Notes under the pieces: model-generated | The model's database searches: none | Seen by the model: only the letters and a program-made list of their open reading frames with translations | What the model was told of the DNA's origin: nothing | Position numbers and translations under genes: made by a program | In this document: piece by piece, positions 1-11,021 of the stretch | Layout: each line of letters starts with the position of its first letter | Numbering within the stretch: the first letter of the stretch is position 1 | From: Beroe forskalii | Lineage: Eukaryota > Ctenophora > Nuda > Beroida > Beroidae | Assembly (NCBI GenBank): GCA_011033025.1 | Contig: WFMF01000159.1 | Span: forward strand, 310,001-374,000 | DNA length: 64,000 bases | Reading direction: 5' to 3'

Positions 1-1310
1 TACAGGAGATATTAAGACTATCATGACAAAATATGAATTTATTATTAAATGTACTACTACGAAAGGTTTTACTAGTGACAAAGGACTTGCAGGTTAGACA
101 TCCCTTACTATTACAGAGGAGGAAGTGGGAAGAAGTTACGCTATTGATGTCTAACCACTTTGCAAGATTTTTGTGATAAAATTTGTTGCTACGTTTAAGT
201 CATGTTATTACAACTCCCCTTGTCAGAAGTAACCCTCCTATACACACCGACTCAAGGTATGTAAAGGGAGAGGGACCGGACATCACCCTACTGGTGTGGG
301 GCTGCCACACTTAAGGCGGGCGGTAGATGACATGAATCTAAACAGATTCTCCCACCATCACACTACAGCCTGGCGGGGGCCATACGGCCATAAGCCCACC
401 TTATCACCGGATCACATAGTGCTGCTGCTTCTCGCGCCAGAGCATGGCGGGCAGCTCACGCCAAGAGAACGTATTTACATGACAAACGGATAAAGTGAAT
501 GCATCTGGAATAATCAATGAACAAGAAAATCAAAGGGAATAGAGACCACGATATAGTAATAATAGAGTATAAATTCATATTCAAGCTATCAATTCTGTGC
601 CCAACGGGGCGGAGGAACCGACATGTATATGTCAGTTATTTTGCAGAAAAATACGCGTATTTATCTCCAGAAGCGAATACGTCGTATTTTTTGACGATTT
701 TTGCACTATTTAACAACCCTGCCTGCAAGGACGGACACAGACTTTTAAGTTTAATAATAATAAAGCTTTAAGTTTAATAATATCAATTAAATATGCTATT
801 GATAAATGATAACGTGGCTGATGAAATTGGAAATGTCTTAAGTTAATTTTTCATTGATGAGTGGTACTTTTAACTTATTATTAGTATTATCTTAAAAAGT
901 AGTATGTTATGACAGATGTGAAAACTTTCATTAAAACCTCACACTCGGTCTTAGTGCGGTGCATGATGCTCCTAGGACTTCTACCTTCAACTTGCAATTT
1001 TATTTTTACGGTCTGAGGTTTTTCGCCATAACAAAACTGATATCCTTCAGTGATGTGAAATTAGACTTGCCTATTTGAATTGTGCAATGTGCAGTATAGC
1101 TCAGCTTTGTCGCGAACCACAACAATATCGCCCTATGAAATACTCTTGACTGCCATTTTCATTTTGTAACCGGGAGATAATCACTCTTGCTCATGCTGAA
1201 GTTTAAGGGCACTTGCCACTAGATAGCTAGATCGATCATTCTACCATGATGCGTTAAAAAGCAATACCGCACAATTCAAATGAGCTAAGTTCAGTTAAAA
1301 CTCCCTTCAG
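1..1310. other. Non-coding sequence upstream of ZF1
   Basis: I see no supportable gene here. The short open frames at 296-493 and 517-771 lack domain signatures, splice context or biased composition. The stretch is AT-rich and probably intron leading to the ZF1 acceptor, whose pyrimidine tract ends at 1310. Confidence 0.5.
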
Positions 1311-1525
1311 CAGTTATTAAACGATGCGAAATCTGCCACCGAGAGTTCCACGGAGCTCCCCGTGTTATTCGACAGAGCCTGGACCGCCATTATCGGCATG
1401 TTCATCTCAAGATAAAAGATGTGCCGTGCAGTTTCTGTGGAAAGCTTTTCGCTCGAAGCAGCAGCAGAAACAAACACCATCGTATCTGTAGAGTCAGGAG
1501 AGATACGGTACAGAATAATCAGTAG
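1311..1525 (+). CDS. C2H2/C2HC zinc-finger terminal exon ZF1
   Basis: This is a terminal coding exon with two zinc-finger-like motifs. It follows the acceptor CTCCCTTCAG and starts with two bases completing a codon, so it needs an upstream exon ending after one base of a codon. It stops at TAG 1523-1525 after about 71 codons. The first finger begins CEIC and has a long loop before its histidines (DRHYRHVH); the second reads CSFC...NKHHRIC, giving a C2HC arrangement. A nucleic-acid-binding role is inferred from the family. No start codon or 5' exons for this gene are visible in the window. The downstream half recurs after the gap at 13847. Confidence 0.75.
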
Positions 1526-1971
1526 CTGCCATCATTAGTGTCATCAGGACACTGTTCTTGTTAATCCAACGATATTATTATTATGTTTTCGAAATGGGAA
1601 CTATTTATGTTTTAATAGAATTAGAATCGTCTAGGTATCTGGTATATTCTTCAATGGGAAACATCATCGACTCTAAATTATGGACACTCCCGGTCCACTG
1701 TCGTGATCTGCAGCCGCGCATTCGCACATTTTATTCTACATTTCAAAGCTGTATGTTGTTAGATATTTCAGCTATTGTGTTCTATATTTAAATGGTTTTA
1801 CTTTTTTTAAATCAATCTTGAAAGTTAAAAAGTATGATGCAAATGCAATGGAATATCTGGGATTATAGTCGGCACCAAAAAAGATAAGTAACAACGTTAT
1901 CATTGTACCACCCAATTAACAATTGTTCATTACACACTGGATCCTATGGATTCAAAACTCTTACGGTGGCT

Positions 1972-2078
1972 TGTCGAACTCCTACTTGCGCGACTTTTCT
2001 TTGCGCGGCTCAACGGCTGTCAATGACAGAAAGCCGCGCATGACATTGAAAACAAGCCGCGCGCGTAAGAGTTCGACA
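1972..2078. repeat. Short GC-rich inverted repeat (MITE-like)
   Basis: The left half (TTGTCGAACTC...TTGCGCG) is matched in reverse by the right half (CGCGCGTAAGAGTTCGACA), with further nested GCCGCGC inverted motifs. The same hairpin occurs in copy 2 at about 14361-14474, so it predates the duplication. Confidence 0.6.
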
Positions 2079-2451
2079 CTTCCCTGTTAAACGTGAATTT
2101 AGCACAATATCATACTGCTTTGTGTTCAACAGATCCTTTGCGTTCAATAGTTGCAATTATCAGTGGCACTTTTTTCTGTTTGATTCGTGGGATCATTGGA
2201 TACATATTAATTTTTGTTTTATTCCATCAACTATTTTGTTTTGTCTATCGCATCCTCCATAGCTATTTTAGATCCATTGTGTCCATCGGATCCAAAAGGT
2301 TAAATAAATCCACCCATGCTTCCATTCATAGCCAACATGCCTCAAAATTCTTATGAACTCAAGTTCGACCACTCTATCAACCCACTCTTTCAACATGATC
2401 CACATAAAGTTATGATTTATCATTCATAATGAAAATTATCTCAATTTTCAG

Positions 2452-2705
2452 AGCCTGAAACGTTACATGCTTGTAATTGGTGCTCGAGGAGCTTCAAAGG
2501 AAAGCACACGCTTAAACGGCATATAGATTCAGTGCACCTCAAAGTGCGGAATTTTAGCTGTGAAATGTGCGGGAGACGGTTTTCAAGGAAGAGCGATATG
2601 CTGAGGCACAGGACAGGGCCGGTATCAAGCCGGTGTAATGAAGCTCAAACTTCTGATGGAGTCCTACAACTGCAATGGGGTCCTTTTCGAAAAAAGCGGT
2701 CTTGA
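2452..2705 (+). CDS. C2H2 zinc-finger terminal exon ZF2
   Basis: The exon opens after the acceptor TCAATTTTCAG with two bases completing a codon and ends at TGA 2703-2705, 84 codons. Finger 1 is CNWCSRSFKGKHTLKRH with a second histidine in IDSVH. Finger 2 starts CEMCGRRFSRKSDMLRH, but its last zinc ligand is unclear: the next candidate is a cysteine nine residues on. A basic tail (FRKKRS) follows. The linker between fingers (LKVRNFS) resembles those of ZF1, ZF3 and ZF4, so the four exons probably arose by duplication. Its paralogue is at 14869-15122. Confidence 0.8.
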
Positions 2706-3145
2706 GTCACAATTTTAAAATTTAAGCTTTTAAGAGTGTAAATTTTGATAACTATTTTATACCTTTTACTTGAGTCAATTTTTTGAATTTAAAGTTCCGT
2801 TTAACTTTTAAGAATGGTCTTTGCAATTGCTCCATACCAAGAGCACTGTTTAATGTATGTGGCAGCATTTTGATAAATTATTCTCATGTAGGTTGGTAAT
2901 CTGAATTTTAAATGGGATAGTTTTCGAAATTTTCAGGTTAAAAACTATAAATGAGATTAATTATCCATTTCTACTTTGCTAGAATAGAATAAAAATACTG
3001 TAATACTGATGAACTTCTTACTTTTTATCGAATTTTCAACGGAGCTCTTATACAGAATGTTATTATTATTTTTTACAGCATATTTGGTTTATTTAAAAAG
3101 AAAAGAGTAATTCAGTAATATTCATGTTATTCCTCCCATTTCCAG

Positions 3146-3345
3146 CAGGATCAGATGAATCGGAAAAGTGTTACATATGTGGCAAGGAGTTTTTCGGACC
3201 GAGCCGCAAACCCGTTCTCCGACGTCACGTGAAGGGTGTGCATCTTAACCTGCGACCGTACACCTGCCCCTACTGCAACAAGGACTATCAGCAGGCGGGA
3301 CACAGGAACTCACACATCAGGAGGAGACACGCACACCTCTTGTGA
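3146..3345 (+). CDS. C2H2 zinc-finger terminal exon ZF3
   Basis: After the acceptor CCCATTTCCAG the exon begins with two bases completing a codon and ends at TGA 3343-3345, 66 codons. It encodes two classic C2H2 fingers: CYICGKEFFGPSRK...RRHVKGVH and CPYCNKDYQQAGHRNSHIRRRH, ending HAHLL-stop. The stop lies inside the first unit of a 55-bp tandem array that continues downstream, so the array arose from the 3' end of this exon. It shares the FFGPSR loop with ZF4. DNA binding is inferred from the fingers; no partner N-terminus is visible. Confidence 0.85.
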
Positions 3346-3824
3346 ACAGGCGGGACACAGGAACTCACACATCAGGAGGAGACACGCACACCTCTTGTGA
3401 AAAGGCGGGACACAGGAACTCACACATCAGGAGGAGACACGCACACCTCTTGTGAACAGGCGGGACACAGGAACTCACACATCAGGAGGAGACACGCACA
3501 CCTCTTGTGAACAGGCGGGACACAGGAACTCACACATCAGGAGGAGACACGCACACCTCTTGTGAACAGGCGGGACACAGGAACTCACACATCAGGAGGA
3601 GACACGCACACCTCTTGTAAACAGGCGGGACACAGGAACTCACACATCAGGAGGAGACACGCACACCTCTTGTGAACAGGCGGGACACAGGAACTCACAC
3701 ATCAGGAGGAGACACGCACACCTCTTGTGAACAGGCGGGACACAGGAACTCACACATCAGGAGGAGATACGTACACCTCTTGTGAACAGGCGGGACACAG
3801 GAACTCACACATCTTGTGAATAGA
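3292..3824. repeat. 55-bp minisatellite derived from the ZF3 coding end, about 10 units
   Basis: The period is 55 bp, measured between successive TGTGAACAGG motifs (3341, 3396 and so on). The unit is the last codons of ZF3 (finger-2 helix, zinc histidines and stop) plus one base. Because 55 is not a multiple of 3, the downstream units change frame and are not an extension of the protein. Units are nearly identical, with few substitutions. Confidence 0.95.
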
Positions 3825-4254
3825 GACGGTTTAGCAGGGTAATATGTGAATACCCCCTTGGCCCGGAATCCTTCCTGATGCCGTGGGGGGGGGGGTAATT
3901 TGTGATACTACATACACTGTTTCTGCCGACAAACAGATTTGATAAGTGACCAAGTTGAAATTAATTGAACTGTTTTAACCGACCGAAGATTTTATAGACG
4001 TTTATTTTCCGCTGGACTAATAAGATCATTAATTGTTTATGTTTCTAAATTTTTAAATTCATTTTGCATAAGGGCCTGGTTGATGAACCCGGATTTATTG
4101 CTAATTAACTCTATCAGTAAGGATCGTGCTTTCATAATAAAATTGTTTGAAATTAAAGATAACATGGACCTTGAAGGAATCTGCTGATCACCCCTGAATC
4201 GCTTCAAATCTTCTCTGAAATTCATGTACTGTCTATACTTATCACCTTTCCTAG
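3825..4254. other. Intronic spacer between ZF3 array and ZF4
   Basis: No gene is seen. It contains a G homopolymer near 3885 and AT-rich DNA alignable to copy 2 at 19740-20233, ending in the polypyrimidine tract and acceptor of ZF4. Confidence 0.5.
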
Positions 4255-4466
4255 GAGTGGGAACCACGCAACTGTCAGATGAATGCACGTGCACCCATTG
4301 TGGCAAGTCCTTCTTTGGACCCAGCCGTCGCCACCTTCTACGGCGTCACATTAAAGGCGTCCACCTCAAACTGCGCCCTTTTGCCTGCCCATACTGTGAA
4401 AAGACATTTCAGCAAGCAGGGAACAGGAGCCACCACATCAAACGGTTCCATCAATCCATCATTTAA
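4255..4466 (+). CDS. C2H2 zinc-finger terminal exon ZF4
   Basis: The acceptor is CACCTTTCCTAG. The exon starts with two bases completing a codon and ends at TAA 4464-4466, 70 codons. Finger 1 is CTHCGKSFFGPSRR with RRHIKGVH; finger 2 is CPYCEKTFQQAGNRSHHIKR with a final FH. Both zinc-ligand sets are intact. It is the closest relative of ZF3, sharing FFGPSR and FQQAG/YQQAG. The overlapping open frame at 4279-4557 is a shadow. The paralogue is at 20234-20445. Confidence 0.85.
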
Positions 4467-5429
4467 TGCCATGACATTTAACAATGACATTGAATCGTTA
4501 CACATTAACTTAGCGGTGTTTCAGATTGCCAATCTCCTAGCTATGATTTGCCGATGATTTGTGCAGGGTTTGATTCATGAAATAGGGTCATTTATAGCTA
4601 GGGAAGGAAAGGTTCCCATACTTTCTAGAATATTCACAGCATGGATGTGATTTAGCAGAAACTGTAACATGATAATACAGTTTTTAGTGATAAAAGCAAT
4701 GCTAATTTCCGTTTCAAAAATCAAGATATTGAAAATCTTATCAGGGCTACGACGTGGGGAAACTGAAACCTGATAATTATAATTTCAGGAATTTATATGT
4801 TTCGGGGCTTTTTCGTGACCTCAAAAGCTTGCATTGAGAAGGCTAAAGGAAATGCCATGGCGCATATATCAATTTGAGATAAGCGTTCTGCATAATTTGT
4901 ACGCAGTTTTTCATTGTGCAAGCCGTGCTATTTTAGGTTTCAGTTGATAATTTCCAGCCCTTGATAAGCAGCATTGCATTTCTGTGAGAACAATTTTCTG
5001 GATAATTTTCCTGGAGGTTTGACGCTTGAAAAATATCATTTATCAAGGGTATTCCTATGATAGTATAGAGGTGATAATCTTTTTTGTTCATATTCTGCTT
5101 CCGTTTATATTGCTACGTTTCTATTAAAATGATGTGCTCATATAAAAACCTCTATCCAGCTAACTTTTTCATTGAGTGAATTTCTATTTTCTAAACCCAG
5201 ATTCGAGCACTCAGTCGATTCTTTCTGAACATGCCATTTAAAAGTTTTATTATTGATCCTCATTTGTAAACGCAACCAGCCGACAGCTCTATTTGTTTTT
5301 TTACAACCAAAAATTTCCTATGGACAATTTTAACGGTTGAATCTTTTCATTGGATATCACTTGAAATTATGTAGTTTTGTTCCATTTTTAGCTAACCATT
5401 TTACTTTTGAGGAGTGGTGATTGTTCAAG
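4467..5429. other. Upstream region of the repeat/kringle gene
   Basis: This non-coding stretch is largely conserved between the two duplicons (compare 20446-21348), with small indels. It probably contains the ZF4 3' UTR and the promoter and 5' UTR of the next gene. No clear TATA box can be assigned among many AT-rich stretches. Confidence 0.4.
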
Positions 5430-8426
5430 ATGCTTCAGATCCTACTCTGGTGCCTGACACTAAGTTCAGTTGGGAATGCTGCATCTGTGGTTAGGCAAAG
5501 TGACCATCCCAAATTCGTGAACTTTCTGAATAACATCTGGCAAATTCTTTCTGATGAAGGCGATTGTGAACCTGGCCAAATGATAACTGATCAGGGCTGT
5601 GTGGATTGCCCAGCAGGAACTTTCAGCAACGCCATCAATGCAACAAGTTGTACACCTTGCACTGCTGGAAGCTACCAAGACCAGGAAGGACAAACATCTT
5701 GCTCTGCATGTGCTGCTGGAAGCTACCAAGACCAGGAAGGACAAACATCTTGCTCTGCATGTGCTGCTGGAAGCTACCAAGATCAAGAGGGACAAACAGC
5801 TTGCTCTGCATGTGCTGCAGGGTCATTCCAAGATAAAGAGGGACAAACAGCTTGCTCTGCATGTGCTGCAGGGTCATTCCAAGATCAAGAGGGACAAACA
5901 GCTTGCTCTGCATGTGCAGCAGGATCATCCCAGGACAAAGAAGGTCAAGCATCTTGCTCTTCATGTGCTGCTGGAAGCTACCAGGATCAAGAGGGACAGA
6001 TTTCTTGCTCTGCATGTGCTGCTGGGTCATTCCAGGACAAAGAAGGTCAAGCATCTTGCTCTGCATGTGCTGCTGGAAGCTACCAAGATCAAGAGGGACA
6101 AACAGCTTGCTCTGCATGTGCTGCTGGAAGCTACCAAGATCAAGAGGGACAAACAGCTTGCTCTGCATGTGCTGCAGGGTCATCCCAGGACAAAGAAGGT
6201 CAAGCATCTTGCTCTGCATGTGCTGCTGGAAGCTACCAAGATCAAGAGGGACAAACAGCTTGCTCTGCATGTGCAGCAGGGTCATTCCAGGACAAAGAAG
6301 GCCAGGCTTCTTGCTCAAACTGTGCTGCTGGGAGTTACCAAGATCAAGAGGGACAAACAGCTTGCTCTGCATGTGCAGCAGGGTCATCCCAGGACAAAGA
6401 AGGTCAAGCATCTTGCTCTGCATGTGCTGCTGGAAGCTACCAAGATCAAGAGGGACAAACATCTTGCTCTGCATGTGCTGCAGGGTCATTCCAAGATCAA
6501 GAGGGACAAACAGCTTGCTCTGCATGTGCAGCAGGGTCATTCCAGGACAAAGAAGGTCAAGCATCTTGCTCTTCATGTGCTGCTGGAAGCTACCAGGATC
6601 AAGAGGGACAGATTTCTTGCTCTGCATGTGCTGCTGGAAGCTACCAAGATCAAGAGGGACAGATTTCTTGCTCTGCATGTGCTGCTGGAAGCTACCAAGA
6701 TCAAGAGGGACAGATTTCTTGCTCTGCATGTGCTGCTGGAAGCTACCAAGATCAAGAGGGACAAACAGCTTGCTCTGCATGTGCAGCGGGGTCATTCCAG
6801 GACAAAGAAGGCCAGGCTTCTTGCTCAAATTGCGCTGCTGGGAGTTTCCAAGATCAAGAGGGTCAGGTCGCTTGCTCTGCATGTGCTGCAGGGTCATTCC
6901 AAGATAAAGAAGGCCAGGCTTCTTGCTCTGCATGTGCTGCTGGAAGCTACCAAGATCAAGAGGGACAAACAGCTTGCTCTGCATGTGCAGCAGGGTCATC
7001 CCAGGACAAAGAAGGTCAAGCATCTTGCTCTGCATGTGCTGCAGGGTCATTCCAGGACAAAGAAGGCCAGGCTTCTTGCTCTGCATGTGCTGCTGGAAGC
7101 TACCAAGATCAAGAGGGACAAACAGCTTGCTCTGCATGTGCAGCGGGGTCATTCCAGGACAAAGAAGGCCAGGCTTCTTGCTCAAATTGCGCTGCTGGGA
7201 GTTTCCAAGATCAAGAGGGTCAGGTCGCTTGCTCTGCATGTGCTGCTGGAAGCTACCAAGATCAAGAGGGACAAACAGCTTGCTCTGCATGTGCTGCTGG
7301 GTCATTCCAGGACAAAGAAGGCCAGGCTTCTTGCTCAAACTGTGCTGCTGGGAGTTACCAAGATCAAGAGGGACAAACTTCTTGCTCAAACTGTGATGCT
7401 GGAAGCTACCAAAACCTGGAAGGGCAAACTTCTTGCTCTATGTGTGTAGCAGGAAGTTATCAAGATCAAGAAGGTCAAGCATCTTGCACTGATTGTGCTG
7501 CTGGGTCTTTCCAAGATAAAGAAGGTCAAGTAAGCTGCACTCCATGCTCAGCAGGATCCTACCAAGATCAGGAGGGTGGAACTTTATGTACACCTTGCAG
7601 CAAGGGCTCTTACCAAGATAAGGCTGGATCGCCTTCATGCAACAAGTGTAGAGATGAGCGAACGTATACCACATACATCGAAGGATCTACTTCTGAGGAT
7701 GATTGCCTTGGACCTCTTCTTAGATACAAGATAGGGAAAGAAGGCGACACACAGTTTATGACAGATACTGGTACAATTAGCGCAGAGAAGTCTCTTACTC
7801 TTTATGCAGTAAGTGGCAATTGGGTTCTACGACATCCTGAGGATCCTTATAGAGAATATTTCGAAATCAAACAAGGAGAACCGGAAATCAAGCTTGGCTC
7901 AGTTTTAAAGGAATGGATCATTGAGCCTGTCATCGGCAATGTCTTTTGCTACAAAGATGTTGAGGGAAATGGTAAATATTTTAATGGCTATCAAAACAAG
8001 GATGTTCAGGGCAGGCCCTGCGATGATGGTCAATTCTGCCGTAATTCTGATTCACTGGACATGGGTCCTCACTGCATGGTGGAAAACGAACCCTCTCCTT
8101 GCGGAATACCTACCTGTGTGTGGGATGTCCAGTGTGCAGCAGGATATGGCATTGGATATAGAGGATCTGTCAATGCAGCTACTTCCAAGGGCAAGACAAT
8201 CACCTGCCAGGCATGGAATAAGGACTGGCCACATGTCCATCCAGAGTTCCATCCTTCTTCTCACAATATCGCATATTATGGCCTAGGAAACCACAACTTG
8301 TGCAGGAACCCAGACCCAAAGAATAACAACAAACCGTGGTGTTACACTACAGACTTCTGGACACGATGGGCTTATTGTGATGTGCCCCAGTGTGATGATT
8401 CCATGCCATATTTTGAGCAGAAGTAA
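5430..8426 (+). CDS. Secreted ephrin-receptor-like repeat protein with C-terminal kringle, copy 1
   Basis: This is a single-exon gene of 998 codons. The ATG at 5430 is followed by a signal peptide (MLQILLWCLTLSSVGNA), so the protein is probably secreted. After about 55 residues come roughly 39 tandem 17-residue units, consensus AGSYQDQEGQTSCSACA, with two cysteines each. This is the pattern of the GCC2/GCC3 or ephrin-receptor-like family (Pfam Ephrin_rec_like). A non-repetitive stretch of about 130 residues follows. The C-terminal kringle shows six cysteines and the hallmarks YRG, TCQAW, LCRNPD and PWCY. Function is unknown; an extracellular adhesive or matrix role is inference. An AATAAA lies near 8687. 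It converges on the minus-strand opine dehydrogenase. Copy 2 at 21349 is disrupted inside the repeats. Confidence 0.9.
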   Translation: MLQILLWCLTLSSVGNAASVVRQSDHPKFVNFLNNIWQILSDEGDCEPGQMITDQGCVDCPAGTFSNAINATSCTPCTAGSYQDQEGQTSCSACAAGSYQDQEGQTSCSACAAGSYQDQEGQTACSACAAGSFQDKEGQTACSACAAGSFQDQEGQTACSACAAGSSQDKEGQASCSSCAAGSYQDQEGQISCSACAAGSFQDKEGQASCSACAAGSYQDQEGQTACSACAAGSYQDQEGQTACSACAAGSSQDKEGQASCSACAAGSYQDQEGQTACSACAAGSFQDKEGQASCSNCAAGSYQDQEGQTACSACAAGSSQDKEGQASCSACAAGSYQDQEGQTSCSACAAGSFQDQEGQTACSACAAGSFQDKEGQASCSSCAAGSYQDQEGQISCSACAAGSYQDQEGQISCSACAAGSYQDQEGQISCSACAAGSYQDQEGQTACSACAAGSFQDKEGQASCSNCAAGSFQDQEGQVACSACAAGSFQDKEGQASCSACAAGSYQDQEGQTACSACAAGSSQDKEGQASCSACAAGSFQDKEGQASCSACAAGSYQDQEGQTACSACAAGSFQDKEGQASCSNCAAGSFQDQEGQVACSACAAGSYQDQEGQTACSACAAGSFQDKEGQASCSNCAAGSYQDQEGQTSCSNCDAGSYQNLEGQTSCSMCVAGSYQDQEGQASCTDCAAGSFQDKEGQVSCTPCSAGSYQDQEGGTLCTPCSKGSYQDKAGSPSCNKCRDERTYTTYIEGSTSEDDCLGPLLRYKIGKEGDTQFMTDTGTISAEKSLTLYAVSGNWVLRHPEDPYREYFEIKQGEPEIKLGSVLKEWIIEPVIGNVFCYKDVEGNGKYFNGYQNKDVQGRPCDDGQFCRNSDSLDMGPHCMVENEPSPCGIPTCVWDVQCAAGYGIGYRGSVNAATSKGKTITCQAWNKDWPHVHPEFHPSSHNIAYYGLGNHNLCRNPDPKNNNKPWCYTTDFWTRWAYCDVPQCDDSMPYFEQK
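5653..7640 (+). repeat. 51-bp in-frame coding tandem repeat, about 39 units
   Basis: The units encode the 17-residue cysteine repeat of the surrounding gene. Variants alternate between SYQDQ, SFQDK, SFQDQ and SSQDK subtypes in higher-order patterns (for example repeated FQDK-YQDQ pairs), which suggests block amplification and gene conversion. The period keeps reading frames open on both strands, which explains the long false open frames over this region. Confidence 0.95.
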
Positions 8427-8806
8427 TAAGGACTCTTCAAAAGTATCTTATTTTATTGTCATCATTCACATTTCATATCTTTGATTGGTTCTGAATGTGC
8501 ACTGTTTTTATCAAATTAACAATTTCACTGAAATAGATTTTCTGCTTCACTAATTTAGTAATTTATTGCACGTTCTGTAGATGAAAAGAAAATCATCATG
8601 ATTTATGTAAGCATATTATACCAGACAGTGACCAAGACAAAATTTCAAAAAATCTTTTAGTCAATATTCATTCATCTGTCTAACACAATAAAGTTATCGG
8701 ATTGAAGTTCATAAAATATTGAATAAATATGTTAATTGTCCTTAAATATAGGAGTTCAATATTTTTCAAAAAAAGCAAAAACAAAATCTAACGTTGGTAC
8801 AATTCA
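8427..8806. other. Convergent 3' UTR region
   Basis: Only 380 bp separate the stop codons of the plus-strand kringle gene and the minus-strand opine dehydrogenase. A plus-strand AATAAA near 8687 and a minus-strand AATAAA near 8452 (TTTATT on the plus strand) suggest that the two 3' UTRs overlap in antisense. The arrangement is conserved in copy 2. Confidence 0.5.
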
Positions 8807-11021
8807 TCACTGGCTTCCAAATAGCTGAGACGCTGTAGTTACACCACATGCTTGTGGACAGCTTGTTTCATGTAAGTCTTTTCCTTCCAATAAGCCATTG
8901 ACAAGGTACTCTTTTCCCATCAGACTCTGTCCCCATTCAATAACCTTATCAATGGTTGGAGTAGGTACATTCACCAATTCAGCCATGCCTTTTACAACAA
9001 CCAATCCAAAAGGCACATCTTCAGTAATATAACGGTAAGAGAAGTCAGGTACAAACAAACCATCATCAGTTTTCTTCACAGGGTGCATAATTTCTTCATA
9101 TGCTTGGTTAGACCGAATCGTTGTGTACAGGTTCGTTTTGTCCTTGATTTGTTCTTTGTAAGCCCGTTGCTGAGCCTCATATAGAGGCTCAATGGGGACC
9201 AGATTCATCTCAGGGTATTCAGAAGCTTGAGCTTTGCTGACAGCAGTAACTTCCTCAGAGATTCCTTCAAGCACTTCAACACTGAACTCCGAGGCACTGA
9301 AGTAAAACTTGGGGTGTTCAGCAACTGGCTGCCCATCCCAGTTTCCCCACTGGCCATACATGAGACCTGGATGCAGGATAAAATTCATAGTGTTGAATGA
9401 AATGCCACTCACATAATAATGGAGAGTAAGTTTTGGAGCCGGACCAATACATCTTTGGATCAATGCCACTGTTTCCTCTGTATCATCCTTTGTCTCACTT
9501 ATTTGCATAGGGCCTCCACTTAAAACTTGCTTGTATCCAAACACCGTGGCTTTCTTTCCAATTTCAGACAGCTTACAAGCCCAGGGGAGGCTTTCAAATG
9601 CTATGAGGTTTACAGAGCGACGCTTTTCTTTCCATATTTGTCTCACTGCATATTCAAATCCTGAAGAGCAAAACTGTATAGTCCCTGTGCCCAGTGGAAG
9701 TGTGTGAATTGAGTAATGAGTACGATGACACAATGACAATATGTGTCCAGAGAATTTACTATAGCTATGCCATAATGATCCACAACATGACAGAATGAAT
9801 TATAAAACTGAAACCTCGCAGATCTGTAATAGGTACACTGTACAGGTGACAAGAGACACAGTTAACGACAATACAACGGAATTAATTAATGTGGTGCACT
9901 AATACCTACCAGTTTGTCCTGGTAGTGCAACAACTTTCAATCCTGGCTTGACATAAGGCTCCAACTGCCTCAAGTATTCGAAATGTGTGAAAGCTGGGTT
10001 CATCAGGACTATAACTTCAACCCCATCCATTGCCAAAGCCGGGTCATCTGTGATAAGTGACGGATTGCCTGGAAGATATTTTGATTTCTTTTAATATAAC
10101 CCCGTACTAGGAAAAATAAAAGCATAACTAGTTAAGAATCGAAGTAGATAATCTGTAATAATCCATGGTATCGTGTTGCAAGGGATTCACCCGAAAATGT
10201 GCTTTCTGATCCATCTGGGTTAATGCAGTTCAGCGTAAGAGTTGCCTTTTCTTCCAATGATTGAAGCCATTTGTCTCTGACTGGCTTGTACAGGGACAGC
10301 ACATTTATCTGCGATCAGGCACTTAAAAATCACATGAATTCTTTTAAGTTCAACGAAGGCGAAATTACATAAGTGGGCATAGATCCGTTTGCAAAATAGG
10401 CCATGCGCCAGGCTTATGCAGGTTAGACTGTCCTGGATTTTCATTTTTTGTTCAAAATCAGCTGGATTTTTTTGTGAATCCGGACTGTGTATCCGGACTG
10501 ATGAAATGTACCAGAAATTTTTTTGGAAGACCTGCATTGCAGGTCTTACGTCGGTTTAATATAACGTGAGCTTGTGCCAGTCTAGTGCAGGTCCAATACA
10601 GGTTTGGCGCCGGTATTTTAATTTATTGGGTTTGGAAGTAACAAAATTTAAGGTGCAGCCACCAGCAGATCTGTTGCATTGATGAAGAACTTTTGTAGCA
10701 AAATAGGCCTCCAATTTTTTGCTAAAACTAGAAATTCTGAATTTTCAGCCGTTAATAAAGTTTTGCAAGTTTTGGGTCTTTCCAAAAATTTTTGATTTGA
10801 AGGACAATCCATGACAATCATGAACTCTAAAATTTTCCATAAAAATCCCAGCTCTAAGAAGGGGTTATTTTTTGAATATTGCAGTTCATATCGAATTTAT
10901 CAATTTGAAAGCTACAAGTACCCATCTTAACTGAGGAACTTACTTCGACATCAGGTTGCTGTGAGGCAAGGGCACAGAACACATGGGCCCCGTTACCGTC
11001 CCCACACATAAGAATCTTCAT
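8807..11021 (-). CDS. Opine (octopine-type) dehydrogenase, copy 1
   Basis: Family enzymes condense pyruvate with an amino acid using NADH, regenerating NAD+ in the cytosol during anaerobic work in marine invertebrates. There are four exons: 11021-10944, 10308-10191, 10068-9910 and 9684-8807, totalling 410 codons, close to known family lengths. Exon 1 starts MKILMCGDGNGAHVF, which carries the nucleotide-binding glycine motif. Exon 3 ends VVALPGQT. Exon 4 carries ILHPGLMYGQWGNW, the conserved HPG region of the octopine/nopaline dehydrogenase domain with its likely catalytic histidine. Junctions are GT-AG and phases agree (0, 1, 1). The amino-acid substrate cannot be read from sequence. Confidence 0.9.

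Noticed and set aside
5599-7449. Long open frames of 584-616 codons on other frames and the opposite strand of the kringle gene
   Set aside because: The 51-bp period keeps all frames open or closed together. The products are monotonous repeats, and the true frame has a signal peptide, cysteine spacing and kringle.
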